Shown piece after piece: positions 1 through 11,840 of a stretch of 64,000 nucleotides of DNA; position 1 is the first letter of the stretch; the number at the start of each line of letters is the position of its first letter. Origin of the DNA: Acanthosepion esculentum (taxonomy: Eukaryota; Mollusca; Cephalopoda; Sepiida; Sepiidae); the NCBI GenBank assembly GCA_964036315.1, contig OZ038479.1, positions 55,103,746-55,167,745 of the forward strand, given 5' to 3'. The position numbers and the translations under genes were made by a program. A model generated the notes under the pieces. It did not search any database, was not told where the DNA came from, and was given only the letters and a program-made list of their open reading frames with translations.

Positions 1-2580
1 TCAAGGAATTATCCGATTTTATTGAAATTTTGGTAAAAGTCTAGAGAATCGTGGTCACAATTCACATGCACAAAAATGTAAGTAGAAAAAAATATAATTG
101 AACTTTTGAAGATCAAGGAGAACTTTTTCACTATTTTGAAAGGAAACTAGTTGAATGCAGAAGAAAGAACTTGTGAAGATTGTTGTGGCAATATGACCGT
201 GGTGTCCAAAATTCTGATGGATATATTTGAAGATGTTCTAAAAAAACCAGCTATAGGAACAGATATCTTCATAACTCAAACAATAGAGATTAGCTAGCTT
301 CGTTTTGTTTTTTTTAAAAAGGGGGTAATTTGCAGTTTAAGCCCCGCACATCAATTGTAACTAAAATTTCATGAAAATTTTCATTTTGATGTAAACTTAC
401 ATGCTTATTTTGAAAATAACAGTAAAAGTTTGTGGAAATCTACTGTTTTGGAATTATTGACAAGAAAAGTTCAGACTCATTCACGTTTGGTTTGTTCACC
501 ATTACTGGCGTTGTTTACCTTGAGTAGTCATGCATAGAAGCTTACTTAGTTAACAACCTTTTTACTGATCTTCCTCTTCTTACTCATCTCAATTATTGTA
601 CAAAACCAAAAGAAGTCTTTAGACACTTTTGAAAGTGAAGCTTTTATTGAATATTTAAAAGATTTGTTTATTTAGAAAAGCAATGACAAGTGTTGTTTTT
701 TTTTTTCTTTCTTGATTTAGATTTGCTAAAGTGGGTAATGTTTAAATGAATATATATTTAGATGAAAAACTGACTAATTTTTAATGATCATAATTTTCTT
801 ACTAATTGAGCTACCAAAATAAATTTGGTGCCATTTTTTAAAAATATATTTTGTTAATAGCTGTACTTGTATGTTTGAAATGTTTTTAGTTTCCAAATAC
901 AATTTTAACTTGGGATATTTTAAAAAATAGTAAAGTGTAAAAATAATTTTGGTTAAGAGTTGGTAAGTAAATTTAGCGAAGTAATCCTGTGATTTAGATA
1001 AAGAGGCTTTCAGCTCTTTCACTTGTGAGGCCCTTATCAAGATCTGTAACAATGTTAGAAATATTAGACAACTTGATTGGAGTCTCCCATAGTTTTTGAG
1101 ATGCCTAGGCTTCAGCCGACCAAGCCAAATCATGCACAGACAACACTTGAAATGATTACCCACTTAATTTTAAAACACTTTTATGATGTGGTGCTTTATT
1201 AAATTCCCTACATGCAAACCAACAATCTGCCACTGAGTGGCATGCCACTAGTATTTACCACTGTCAAACTGCCAGTGTGTTCATCTCGGCAATGTTACCA
1301 CTGGCATTGTCATCAGTAAGCCACTAGCGGCTTCATGTAGGTTTGTAGAAGGGGGCAAAATTTCTATTGCCATTTCTTTCCAATTTAATATGAATCACTC
1401 TTCATCTAGAGCCTCTAGTATTTACTGGATAAAAATTTAAACAGAATTTATCCAGAGATCTATTTTTAAAATGTATAAAAGTCAACAAGTTTAGGATTTT
1501 ATAAGTAAATAAATTTGGTAAACTAATCACAGGAAACATCTTTCTTTGAAAAATTATCAAAGTCAGTTTGTTTATTTCATTATTTTCTTAAAAGATTTAC
1601 CAGAACATATAACAGTTATTGGAAGGTAAGCAGCTTTTCATGCTATCAGTTTTATGTATTTTTGCTAAATGTTTTATTACCAATTTATAGAAGAGGACAA
1701 AATTTCTATAGATATTTCTTCCCAATATAAGTCACATGAGTTACATTTCATATAGCTTCTATGGGGTTTTGTTTGAGAAAAGTAAAAAAAGATTTCTTCA
1801 CAAACGTATTTTTAATATGTGTTAAAAAATAGGTTAGTAAATTTGGTGAGCTAATCACACAAAGCATCATTCATTCTTTGCCAATTATTGGAATGGTAAT
1901 TTTCCAAAAATTATTTTCATCAAATAAGTATTGGAAATGTTACACATTGCCAATGTGTAGCTGATTTTTAAAAGCCAGTTTTTTTTTTTTTTAAAGATTC
2001 CCTGGCATATATTATATTTACAAGTACTTCATACTATCACTTTCAAAAACATGATCTTGCAGAGTGAATACAAATTGAATTTATATCAGAATTTTCTTCT
2101 TATTAATTGCACAGTTTTTCTCTTGTGTTGATATCTGGCTGAAATGTTTGGTTTGTATCAAAAAAACTCATAATTACCAGATTCATGTCACCATCTTGAT
2201 TTTCATAACGAAAATACTTTATTTGATACTTGAAATTGATTCCTCATTCTCTCCTCTTTAATGTGAGAAACAAAGCATCATTTGGTCAATATGCTTTGAG
2301 TTTAATGCTTTTGTATGATGTCAGTCTTTCTTAAAAGATTTACCAGAACATATAACAGTTATTGGAAGGTAAAACAGCTTTTCATGCTATCAGTTTTATT
2401 TCAGCATTCATGTGTAAATGTTCTTTTTATTATTTTTATTCACCTTTAATTGCTATGCTGTTGTATTTTTGTATTTGTCAAAAGTGTGTGTTTACAAGTG
2501 GAAAAACAATCTCTAAAAGAATATTTTATGCATATTAAGAAAATAAAATTATTTAAGATAAACATTGATTTTTTTTCTAT
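1..2580. other. AT-rich noncoding flank with degenerate tandem repeats
   Basis: I see no convincing gene. A degenerate unit recurs at about 760-1010, 1335-1560 and 1680-1900, recognisable by a line resembling TAAATTTGGTGAGCTAATCAC. A 66-68 bp sequence at about 1588-1655 recurs almost exactly at 2331-2399, with a weaker copy near 1993-2045. A small GC-richer island at 1210-1345 is full of CCACT/TGCCA words. The minus-strand open frame at 774-1163 matches no family I know and is built from the repeated unit, so I do not call it a gene. Confidence 0.55.
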
Positions 2581-2725
2581 TGCTCTATTCTGACTGCTGC
2601 ATTATTGTGTCCCTGTGCTGATCTCAACTTGCCTGAACATATCCTTTTAATGTATCTGTTAAACTATGAACTGATTTCATTTATTATTCACTGTCTCTGT
2701 TAATGTTTTATTGCTTTTCCTTCAC

Positions 2726-2727
2726 AG
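2726..2727 (+). other. 3' splice acceptor of zinc-finger exon, locus ZNF1
   Basis: A pyrimidine-rich tract ending TTCACAG precedes ATGTTTTGGC. The same acceptor and first exon bases occur in antisense at 19226-19227, 54454-54455 and 61897-61898, the other subfamily A loci. Sharing across four loci supports a real exon boundary. Confidence 0.7.
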
Positions 2728-4640
2728 ATGTTTTGGCAGAACAGAAAATCAAGATACTCATAAAAACTTATTTGGAAATTGAAATGAAAGAAAGCAAGAC
2801 TTTAGACTTTTCATTAAAACAGAGAAATATATGCTGCAATCATCATATAAAAGTTTCTATATTTTTGGAAGCATCACAGGGAACTTTACCTGGCAAAAGA
2901 ATATGTGCACTCAAATGTGTAGTGTGCTTTTCCTACAAAAGCAGTCTAATCTGGGAGTAATAATTAGAGAAAAGCCATATTCTTGTAAAGTTGACAGATC
3001 TTTCTAAAGAATTAAATTTATTGTGCCATATGGAAACACTCAGTGGAAAGAAATAACATTCTTGTGAATTCTGTTGAACTGTTTTTTCATGGAAGTCACA
3101 TTTGGTAGGCTATATGTGAATACACATTGGACAGGAACCCTTTTTTTTTAAGTTTGTGGATCTGTATTTTTATGTTTGGAGTACCATTTGAAAACATGCA
3201 TACTTTAGAGAAACCATATTCTTGTAAAGTTTCTGGATCTTCATTTTCACTTAAGCCAACTTTGGAACGTCATATGCAAATACATACTAAAGAGAATCCA
3301 TATTCTTGTAAAGTTTGTGGATCTCCATTTTCACAGAAGTCCAAATTGGTGCACCATATGTGAACACACAGAGGAGAGAAACCATATTTTTGTGAAGTTT
3401 GTGGATCAGCATTTTCACTAAAGGCAAATTTGCAGCAACATATTCAAGTACACACTGGAAAGAAACCGTATTCTTGTGAAGTTTGTGGATCTGTCTTTTC
3501 ATGGAAGTTACATTTGGAGCAGCATATGTGAACAAACACTGGAGAGAAACCATATTTTTGTGAAATTTGTGGATCTGTATTTTCACTGAAGTCAACTTTA
3601 GAGCGCCATATATGAAGACACACTGCAGAAAATTCATATTCTTGTGAACCTTGTGGATCTGCATTTTCGCAGAAGTCAGATTTAGTGCGCCATACACGAA
3701 CACATACTGGAGAGAAACCATATTCTTGTAAAGTTTGTGGATCTGCATTTTTATTGAAGTCAACATTGGAGCGTCATATGAGAGTACACACTGGAGAGAA
3801 TCCCTATTCCTGTGAAGTTTGTGGATATGCATTTTCACAAAAGTCACTTTTGAAATGTCATATACAAACACACAGAGGATAGAAAACATATGTATGTGAA
3901 TTTTGTAGATATGTCAAATTTTCTACATCACCCACAAATCTCCACTGGAAATAAAATTTGCAGGTCTGTATTTTCACAAAATGTTAAAACTACAGAATTA
4001 CTTTTCCTCATGTGCAAATGCAATTTGGAAAAGTATGAATCCATCTATTCTGCACAACTATGTGATATCTGGTATTTGTGTATATCTAGAAAAGAATTAT
4101 CTTCATAAAACTGTATTCACTCACAAAAAACAGAAATGTATTCTTATAGTCCAACATATTTTCAGCTTAACAAAGGGTTGATAAGCAGTTAAATAAAAAC
4201 AAGTCAGTACTGGAGAGAAATATTCTTGTCAGGTTTTTGTATCTGCATTTTTACTGTTGTTATATAAGATATGACATGCAAATACACACACTGATAAGAA
4301 ACCATATTCTTGTAACATTTATGGTTCTGCATTTTCAGACAAGTTTGATGGGCTTATATGCAAAGACACACTAAAGAGAAACTGCTCTGATATGTGTAAG
4401 GATACTTCTGCTAAAGTCATTTGATGCTTTCTGTGCCAACGCACCTTAGACAGAAATTATATTCTTGTGGAGTGAGTCAGTGTTTGCAAATATAATGGAT
4501 AAAAAATATTCTTGTAAAATATTTAATGCATCTTTTACAAAATCTTTTTAAGTTTGAAAAGTGTGCTTTGTGGACACACTGGAGGAACACCATATTCTTG
4601 TAAATGCGAATTTTCAATCCTCAGCTGAAAATTGCATGCT
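2728..4640 (+). pseudogene. C2H2 zinc-finger array, subfamily A, decayed (ZNF1)
   Basis: A tandem C2H2 array with an exact 84-bp (28-codon) period: finger starts encoding Y-S-C recur at 3217, 3301, 3385, 3469, 3553, 3637, 3721, 3805 and 3889. The frame stays constant over about 3127-3882 but is cut by in-frame TGA at 3361, 3529 and 3613 and a TAG at 3880. Each TGA replaces the CGA arginine codon of the usual H-M-R-T-H segment. Upstream, the exon starts at 2728 with an open frame (D-V-L-A-E-Q-K-I...) to 2960 that ends in a degenerate finger. Beyond 3882, decayed fingers can be followed to about 4640. Intact relatives would encode nuclear DNA-binding proteins; this copy cannot make a long protein as read from the genome. 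Confidence 0.85.
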
Positions 4641-4693
4641 AACACATGCAGAATATAAATTTTAGTTGTGTGTATCAAAGTTTTTTTGGCAAC

Positions 4694-5309
4694 CTTGAAC
4701 CTTTGTGCCTGCAAAAAAATGGCATGTCAGAAGGACAGTTTTTCCATTGACACTTATTATTTTAACTACCTTCACTCCCCATCAATGTTTATATTTTTAA
4801 AAAGTGATGATTAGAATTGTAATAAAACTTAAACATGAAAGTGAATTTATATATTTATATTAAAACATTATTGATTAGATTTATTTATACTATTAGATTG
4901 TTTATTGAAATGGCTGGCCAAACATCAGCTAATTGCCAATTGATTCAAACTTTATAAAATGGCAAATAATAAGGATTTATTTATAATTGGTTCACATATT
5001 TTAATAATTTAGTAAATGTTTATGAAATATTGTTATATTTATATCTTTATAAATTGGTAAATGATAAATATTGCATTAGTTTTAAGACAATTAGTTTTTA
5101 GAATGTTGTAAATATATAATTATTTTTGTTAATTCTAAAAAATGCAAAAATTCACTTTCATCATATGTTAAGTTTTATTTCAATTCTAATCATTGCTTTT
5201 TAAAACAATAAATATTGCTGAGGAGTGAAGGTAGTTAAAATAATAGAAGTGTCAATGGAAAAACTATCCTTCTGACACTCCATTTTTTTTGAAGGCACAA
5301 AGGTTCAAG
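4694..5309. mobile_element. Foldback MITE with about 155-bp terminal inverted repeats, copy 1
   Basis: The first 155 bases (starting CTTGAACCTTTGTGCCTGC at 4694) are mirrored as reverse complement over about 5147-5309, ending GGCACAAAGGTTCAAG. The inverted arms include a shared ACTACCTTCACTCC word near the middle. The roughly 300-bp interior is AT-rich with no open frame. A second copy lies at 28595-29165 and a half copy near 20371-20565. The structure fits a nonautonomous DNA transposon; the superfamily is not evident because no clear target duplication is visible. Confidence 0.75.
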
Positions 5310-5689
5310 TTTACTTTATTTTTATATATTTCTCATTTAAAAATAAATGTGCTAACATACAAATCCTATTTTTATCTAGTTTGTGGATGAATACATATGT
5401 AAATGATTATCTGTGAAATCACAACTGAACTGTAAGGTCCTGCATCTTCATTGACATTTCCATTAAAAACATTAAAGCAAAAAGATATCACAAGTGAAAA
5501 TATGATGTATATAAATTTCATTCGGGTGAGTCAATAATTTGTATATCGGTTGATTTCTATTGTAGATTCAAACAGGACAAATAAAAACATATTTACTGAT
5601 GCATTTTTTGTACATGGATGAAATAAACTCATCTTTTCATGGTAAACATAAATTTTGATTTACTTTATATATCCAAAATATTAGAATCA

Positions 5690-6330
5690 TTCCATTTCGG
5701 GGTCTTTCAGAATTTGATCTCAATTTATTGATTTTATTTTCCATATTGTTCACAGGTCGGCAATCACTATTCTACATTTTAAACTATAAAACCGCTGCTA
5801 TATTTGGTGTAATGAGGGTTGAGCATTTATGAATTTTAGTTTCAATTAGTAATCATCATTTTATCTTATTTTCCAAACTTTTATAGATTTTTTATATTTT
5901 CAGTCCCACCAGAGTTTTAATAATTTTAAAATAAGATCTTTGCTGTATCCCTTATTCATTTGAAAGGCATAAATTAGTCCTTACAGTTATGGGTTAAACT
6001 GAGATATTATTTAAAAAAAAAAAAGGAAAAATTATTTCAGCCATAATGTCAACACTATTCACTGATTCAATTTTTCATATTATTTACTGCTAAGCAAAGA
6101 AGTCCTGCTACATTTGGTGTAAGGAAGCCTTCATATAAACAAAAATATTTTCTGATGAACATTCCTTTTCAGGGTCTTTTAATAAAATTTTTTAATATAT
6201 TTGAGATATTAATATAAAGTGACTAGAAACCATCTCGGCTAGAATTTGAACTCTATTCATTGACTCAATTTTACATATGATCCACTATTAAGCCCTCCTA
6301 TATTTGGTATGAGGAAGCTTGTGAAATTGT
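5690..6330 (-). repeat. Three tRNA-like S5 units in tandem (minus strand)
   Basis: Units around 5690-5830, 6030-6140 and 6220-6330, read on the minus strand, each carry a GGCTTAATAGTAAACAATATGG-like A-box region (one base string split across copies) followed by a GAGTTCAAATTC-like B box, as in tRNA-derived SINE heads. The corresponding plus-strand trio is at 27597-28200. Confidence 0.5.
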
Positions 6331-6436
6331 TAGTTGAATGCGACCATATCTTTTTTCTCACATTTTGAACATTTCACAAAGTTTTGCCTTTCTTGTAACA
6401 TATTTAAAAAGTAGCTCTTCTTTTTTACATATATTT

Positions 6437-6748
6437 TTATGTTGTGTACATGTGTAAACTTTGAATATTGCAGTGAATAAATTGTTTCATATCAGTGAGT
6501 GTTAACAGATAATGGAACTTCTTTAATATTGGATAAGTATTAAATACAACTTCGGTCACTAATTTTTCAGCACCCTCTTGTGTAGTTATAGGCAAAACAG
6601 ATTTCCTATGTCTGAATTTCTCAGATGAATCACTTTCATTATTAATTTGTGATGTTTCTTTAATCTTAGACTGGATTAGAAACAAATTAGGAAGCAGGGC
6701 AGTAATTTGCAGAAAGAAAAAAGAAATGCTTTCAAATATTTCTATTAT
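6437..6748 (-). other. Conserved exon-like open frame inside R2, copy 1
   Basis: The frame is open from about 6748 to a TAA at 6437-6439, around 103 codons, with no convincing ATG at its start, so it resembles a terminal coding exon rather than a free ORF. The last 77 codons are shared with 27229-27453: I count four base differences in about 230 (one silent, three replacing P/L, I/L and N/H), against perhaps 10% in the flanks. I recognise no domain. It could be a captured host exon or the last exon of a lost transposon gene. Confidence 0.5.
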
Positions 6749-7079
6749 TCATAAGACCTAAGTGTCATTAAATGTTATCTTTAAATATTAACATTGACAG
6801 GATATTTTTCAATATTATTCATACAATGTAAGTGTCATTAAATGTAGGTTTTACATATTAACCTTGATATTGTATATTTTTTCTCTTGAAAGCTGAAATC
6901 ACTTTTCAAGAATAGCTGAAAGATACAAAATCAATCATATGAATGTACATGTGTCTGTTTTGGTTGTGTATGTCTTACATGTGCTTGTTCTATTTAATAA
7001 ACATATGGCTGTCGTGGCTGTAAAATAACCTCTTTGATTATGTGTGTTTAAATCAGTAGGGGAAATTTAAGTGTCTTTT

Positions 7080-8460
7080 TGCAGTGAAAAACATTGATTC
7101 GAAAATTCATGCGAAAACCAGATATTGTCAGATTTTAATGAAACTTTCAGGGCTTATTCATAAATGAATGATATAATTTTAGAAATGTTTCTTATTTATA
7201 AAATTTTGGCTAAAAATATATGTATTTTCTTACATCTGTTACTCCCAACTTATTTAATTTTGTGAAATTTCAAGAAATTCATTTTTGCTGTGCTTAATAA
7301 TGTTTAAGTCCTTGGAGAATTTAAATTATCAATTTTTTTTTTTTGCAAAACTGAACCTCCAGTTCAAGAAATCTGCTCTGAATTGTAAAATAAAAAATGA
7401 AATAAAACTAAGATATTATTCAATTAGAAAATCTTTTAATTGCTTTTATGAATAAGATTTATCATGGACAAAAGTCTTAAGAAAAAAATATTTTGATGAA
7501 TAAATTTTTACAAGAATTGTTTTCATTTTGTAAAAAAACTTGAATTACAATAATTTATAAAGTTTTGAATCTTTTAAAATTCTGTATCAATTTGTAGTAG
7601 TTTGGTGATATTGCTATTAAGTAAAAACTATACTTACTAATCATAGATGGAAAAGCTTACTACAATTCAGCTATCTCCAGTATTGTAAAAAGAATTTTGA
7701 ATTTTTTCTTTGTGTGTATAAATGTCCTGATTTTTGTAAATACCGATGTCCATACACAACACTATCAGAAAATAAGAGTGGTAACTATAGTAAACTTAAA
7801 ATTCATAGGTAATTTTTCTCAACAAGTATTTTCATATCTTAGACTATAAGTCAAAGTAACTAAAATTCAATAAAGTATTAGATTGTTTAGAATATTTTCT
7901 TTAATTTTTAAGATTATTGGGTGGTTAAAGAAAACTATATAAAAAAAAAGGTGTTCATATTATATTTGCCAAGTAATTTCTACAATTATGTCCTCCTTAG
8001 AAAAAATTGTCAAACATAAGTCTATTGAGGGAGTTATCAATACTTCATAAAAACACCAACCTCCATATTAAGGAATACTTTTCTGTGATATTTTAAACTA
8101 AAAGTAATATTGGTTTCAAATTAGATTAATTAAACTTTATAACAGTTAATCTTCTTCAAATAAAGTTCCCAAAAAGTATATTTTTATTTTTGAAAGATTT
8201 TTTTAATAAAGAGAATTGTATTGACAGATTTATCAATATGGATGATTTTAGTTTTTACTGATAATAAAAAAAACTCCTTTCAATCTAAATTCCATTTGAA
8301 ATAGAGCAAAGTATTTTGCATATTGGAAATATTAAGTTTAATCTATTAACTTCAAGTTAAAACTAAAATAAAAGTTTCAAGAAAGATTTTGCATTTTAAA
8401 AATGCATTTTCAACCTTAGGTATCACTTTTCTTTAGAGGTACCTATTTGATATTTTAAAC
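7080..8460 (+). repeat. Dispersed noncoding repeat R1, longest copy
   Basis: An AT-rich segment without open frames that recurs at 21800-22190, 22740-23030 (minus), 34140-34690, 40880-41600, 43860-44170 and 63440-64000. Landmarks in order are a TGAAATTTCAAGAAATTC word, a TCTGCTCTGAAT word, TGTCTTAAGAAAAA-like, ACAAGAATTGTTTT, and near the end AAACTAAAAGTAATATT. The nature of the repeat is unknown. Confidence 0.6.
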
Positions 8461-9329
8461 TGGATGCTAAATTCCTTAATCTTTAAGGAGGAGTGGATAA
8501 TCCTTTGCCTTCCTCAAGACATTTCAAACAGTCATTATTGACCTTTAAAAAAAATTAGCAGATTCTTGACAAAACCCTTTAAATGAAAACTGTACTGCTA
8601 ATCTTCTTTGTGAATACAAAACCAAAGTTTGTATTTTTAAATTTCATAACTAATTTTTCCTTATAGAAATTTAAAGTGCAGCCACAACTTTAGTTATTCA
8701 AACATATGCACCCTCCAGTAAAATAAAGTTTGAGACACAAAGCAGGTATGCACTGATTAAATGTGAAAATAATATTTTCATTAAAATCAGGATCCCAAGT
8801 TTTTCTTTTTTTGGCCTGACTATTATCTCCAGGAAGGAGATGTTACACTGACCTTAATCATTTATGGAGGATAACAGGGTTGCAGGGTATTTGTGTATTT
8901 TAAGGTGGGTGTATATTCATATGTAAACAATTAGGATAGAGGCACACAAAACCATGGGTATGTTAGTTTTCTTTTTTGGTTCAGAACTAAGTTACAATAA
9001 CAATGGCTAAAATGGTCACATTCAAGTCAGCCTTGCACAGAGTTGGAACAGCCAAACTGGAAGGTTTAAACATAGAATGTCCATAATTAAGTTTGATTGG
9101 GATCCCTAGGCAGTACTTTGTAACCCTCACTATCTTATCAACATTTTCTTTTTCCTACCGAAATTTATATGCATTACAAATTAAAGCAGAACTGACTATT
9201 AAAGGACAAAGATTTTTGTGGATTTTGATGTCATTTTGTGTTCATTTTTTTTCATCTAAATCTGAATTTGTTTTACTGATGCTTAGTCTTGAAAAAAACT
9301 CTACAAAAAAGTCACCATTTTTATCCATA
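8461..9329. other. Intergenic, repeat-derived
   Basis: No gene seen. About 8830-9090 resembles 24190-24470, sharing a GGTTCAGA landmark followed by an AAGTCA(G/A)CCTTG motif, so this is another low-copy dispersed repeat. Confidence 0.4.
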
Positions 9330-9960
9330 TTTGTTTTTGTTTTTTTAATTGGTATCACCCCAAGCGAGGTAATACAGCCACTAACATGCAAGGGGTTACG
9401 GGGCGTGGAGGAATTAGGAAAAAGAGACATTAGGAGGACAATAGATAATGATTGACATTGCATTTAAATTTTTACAGATTAATGTTGGCTGGAAATCATG
9501 GAGCTGGAAAGGAGTTCCACAAGCATGAAGTGTGAGAAAAGAAAAGAAACTGTTAACATAGAAGTTACAGCTATATCTTGCTACCTCAACTGTAAATTGA
9601 TGACATCTCACCACCAGTCTAGTATTGTACTTAAATTCATATGGTCTAGGTACCATAGTGAAGAGCTTATTCAAACAATTACCATGCAAGTATTTATAAA
9701 AAAAAAGGAACAGAGAAGCAACATTATGGTGGTGGGCAACTGGCTGAAGTTGAGCTGCCATTGATGATTCTTCTTTTGAATTTAGCAAGGAGCTCCAGGT
9801 AATTAGCAGGGGCACTGGACCATATATGGTAGCAATATTTTAAACATGGACGAATGGTAGACTTATAGATATGCAAGATAGATTCTGGAGAGAAAAATTG
9901 TCTTGCCTAACACAGTGAACTGACTTTCTTAGCAGCTGAAATTATTCAACTTTTTAACAA
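9330..9960 (-). pseudogene. LINE family 2, 5'-truncated 3' end
   Basis: The minus-strand frame 9815-9414 reads as the C-terminal end of a non-LTR retrotransposon reverse transcriptase: a basic stretch (R-L-V-V-R-C-H-Q-F-T-V-E-V) is followed by N-F-Y-V-N-S-F-F and a G-T-P-F-Q-L segment where other copies have W-N-S-L-P. Downstream a 3' untranslated part reads ...CTTGCATGTTAGTGGCTG and ends in an A-rich tail near 9330. Four more copies of this family are in the window. Confidence 0.7.
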
Positions 9961-10079
9961 GAAAAATCTCAAGTTGACGTTAAAAATTGACACAATATGT
10001 TGATTTATTAAAGATGGAATGATCTATAATGACAGGTCTCTAATTTGTATTTAGAAAACTTATCAAGTCTAAGCTTTAT

Positions 10080-10260
10080 AATCAGGGTGAACTTGCATGT
10101 GCCTATTCAGCTGTGAATCTCTTCAAAATTCAGATCTACATAATTCAAAAGAATATGGGGCCTCTCCAGTGTATATTTGTATAAGTCTTTTCAAATTTAA
10201 ACTATCTGAAAAGGACGCATTAAAGATTTAACAAGAATATTTCCATTTCTGACCTTCCCA
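10080..10260 (-). pseudogene. Relic of two terminal C2H2 fingers
   Basis: The minus strand reads a degenerate pair of fingers: a first with L-N-L-K-R-L-I-Q-I-Y-T-G-E, then P-Y-S-F-E-L-C-R-S-E-F, a stop, and R-D-S-Q-L-N-R-H-M-Q-V-H. Closely similar decayed pairs lie at 17190-17350 and 47690-47880. At 17.2 kb this sits just downstream of an intact array, so it is probably the ancestral last two fingers. No array remains here. Confidence 0.6.
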
Positions 10261-10559
10261 TCATTTGTCAATTCAGTATGACCAACAAGAAACAATACAG
10301 AGTAAGAACAAATAAGCATATTTGTATATACATTATCAGAAATGCATGTATATACACTCCTTGAAATCTTTATTTTTACTTAATACATTCGGAAGGAAAT
10401 TAACACTTTCTCCAGTTGATCTGTCAAGATTAAAAGGAAACAGAACATTGGCATTTATCATATTAATCTGATTAAAAAAAGCCTTGCCAGCTTGGTGAGG
10501 TTCGATATTTAGTAATTTAAATTTGCTAAACTTTAAGCATAAAATGCAAATTACAAATT

Positions 10560-11282
10560 GGGAATACCAAAATCAAATGAGTACAAAAGCCTGAATATCT
10601 GGGAAGTGTTTTAAATGAGGACGGAAAGTGTGACACTGAAATCCAAAGATGCATTGAGGCAGCCAAAGATGCAGTCCTTAAAGCTAAGCAGAGTATTAAG
10701 AGACAAGAAAACTTTGTTAGAAACAATGAAAAGAGTACGGGACTGTTACATGATATCTCTATATGGCAGTGAATGCTGAAAAATCTTACTAAAAATGAAG
10801 AAGAGACTTGAAGCAACAGAAATGTAGTTCTACAGAAGGATGCTGAGGATACCATGGACTGAACATCTGAGCAACAATGAAGGTTTTAGAGAAAATGGAA
10901 AGAAAAAAAGAAACTGATATTTAATGTCAGGAAGAGACAGTTGAAATTTCTGGGGCACATAATGAGGAAGGAGGGCTTGGAAAATCTGATACTCACAGGA
11001 CATATTGAGAGTAAGAGGAAAACAATGCATAACTTAGTGATCTTGAGTAAATTGATGGCAGAACAGGATTTAGGAGAAATAACAAAAAGACAAAATTTAA
11101 AAGACAGGAAATTGTGGAGAGCCATGATCACCTACCTCTTGAGGCGGACACAGCACATGAAGATTTTTTTAAATAAGTGGGGGTAAAATGTTCATTAATT
11201 TATGTATCAATATAAATTCTTTCAGAAAAAGTAAGAGATTGTTTATGACAGGCCTAAAAAAAAAAAAAAAAAAAAAAATTTA
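10560..11282 (+). pseudogene. LINE family 1, 5'-truncated copy with poly(A) tail
   Basis: Degenerate reverse-transcriptase C-terminal sequence: scattered pieces resembling K-R-L-E-A-T-E-M-W-F-Y-R-x-M-L-R, then a better kept frame 10941-11186 with L-K-F-L-G-H-I-M-R-K-E-G-L-E-N-L-I-L-T-G and K-L-W-R-A-M-I. It ends in a pure A run at about 11257-11279. Frameshifts and stops make it inactive. The fuller relative is at 41640-43830. I do not assign the clade. Confidence 0.8.
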
Positions 11283-11517
11283 AAAACATTAAAAAAATTT
11301 AATTTAATATAAAATATTTTCTGAAGCAATTGATAAATACTTACAATGACTGGAAAGAATTTTATTTGGAAATTAGTCATGTCATTTTCCTCATATATTA
11401 CATATAACATTTTAAACTGAATTCACTTTTTGAGACAATAAGTCATTACAAAGTAGATATTTGCTTTGTGTCTGTTTCTATACTGTCAGGTTTGAGGTAC
11501 CGATAAAGCGAAATGAA

Positions 11518-11533
11518 CAGAGTGATATTGATA
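11518..11533. repeat. 16-bp target site duplication, left
   Basis: CAGAGTGATATTGATA occurs here and again at 12071-12086, exactly bracketing the inverted S3 pair. Confidence 0.85.
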
Positions 11534-11838
11534 CAGTATTTACATTAGTCGGACTATTGTCCTCATCTTTGTCGCCATATTTGTCACAACGTTTCGGCCG
11601 TTGTACGCTCCGGCCTTCTTCAGGTGGTTGGAATTTCGAACCGAACCCTTTATTTCGATCACTGGGGTAGACTGTTCTAGTTCCACTTGCCATGTTTGAT
11701 GGACATCAGTTATCAGTTATCTCCTGCTAATTTTCCACTCTGAAAGTTCTCCACTGCCTGAACCGGGTATTGAACTCACACTCTTTGGGTCTGTCACTGG
11801 ATCTAACCAACGCCTTTATCCACTGTACCATGTGTCCA
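11534..11838 (-). mobile_element. SINE S3, full-length, left arm of inverted pair
   Basis: Read on the minus strand: a tRNA-like head (A box TGGTACAGTGG; B-box-like GAGTTCAATACCC), a body passing CCAACCACCTGAAGAAGG, and a tail with AAGATGAGGACAATAGTCCG. Other copies are at 11841-12070, 15874-16152 and 37309-37610, plus a tail fragment at 15671-15746. A tRNA-promoted nonautonomous retroelement is the simplest reading. The paired outward tails also recall terminal repeats of Penelope-like elements. Confidence 0.75.
11592..11623 (-). ncRNA. Hammerhead-ribozyme-like core in S3
   Basis: On the minus strand CTGAAGA is followed by one unpaired A, GGCCG, a 10-base loop, CGGCC and GAAA. That is the conserved hammerhead core order with a perfect 5-bp stem II plus one bulged A. 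I could not identify convincing stems I and III or a cleavage triplet, so this is only a candidate. Confidence 0.4.
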
Positions 11839-11840
11839 TT

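Larger units (their letters stand above)
5390..7060 (-). repeat. Composite repeat R2, copy 1 (inverted relative to copy 2)
   Basis: Read on the minus strand this stretch aligns by eye with 26770-28500 on the plus strand over its whole length, including the stretch around 6960-7050 (26780-26850 in copy 2), the conserved open frame 6437-6685, three tRNA-like units and a tail ending near 5390. With the adjacent MITE, the homologous block is about 2.4 kb in both places. Noncoding flanks look roughly 90% identical, the open frame clearly higher. Confidence 0.75.

Noticed and set aside
774..1163. 129-codon minus-strand frame as a gene.
   Set aside because: It is built from a locally repeated AT-rich unit and has no recognisable features or splice context.
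3361..3615. ZNF1 stops removed by A-to-I RNA editing, which is common in cephalopods.
   Set aside because: Editing would turn UGA into a Trp codon, not the ancestral Arg, and frameshifts and further stops remain downstream.
3217..3972. Regular 84-bp periodicity as a possible satellite or CRISPR-like array.
   Set aside because: The period equals 28 codons and the units translate into C2H2 fingers with TGEKP linkers.
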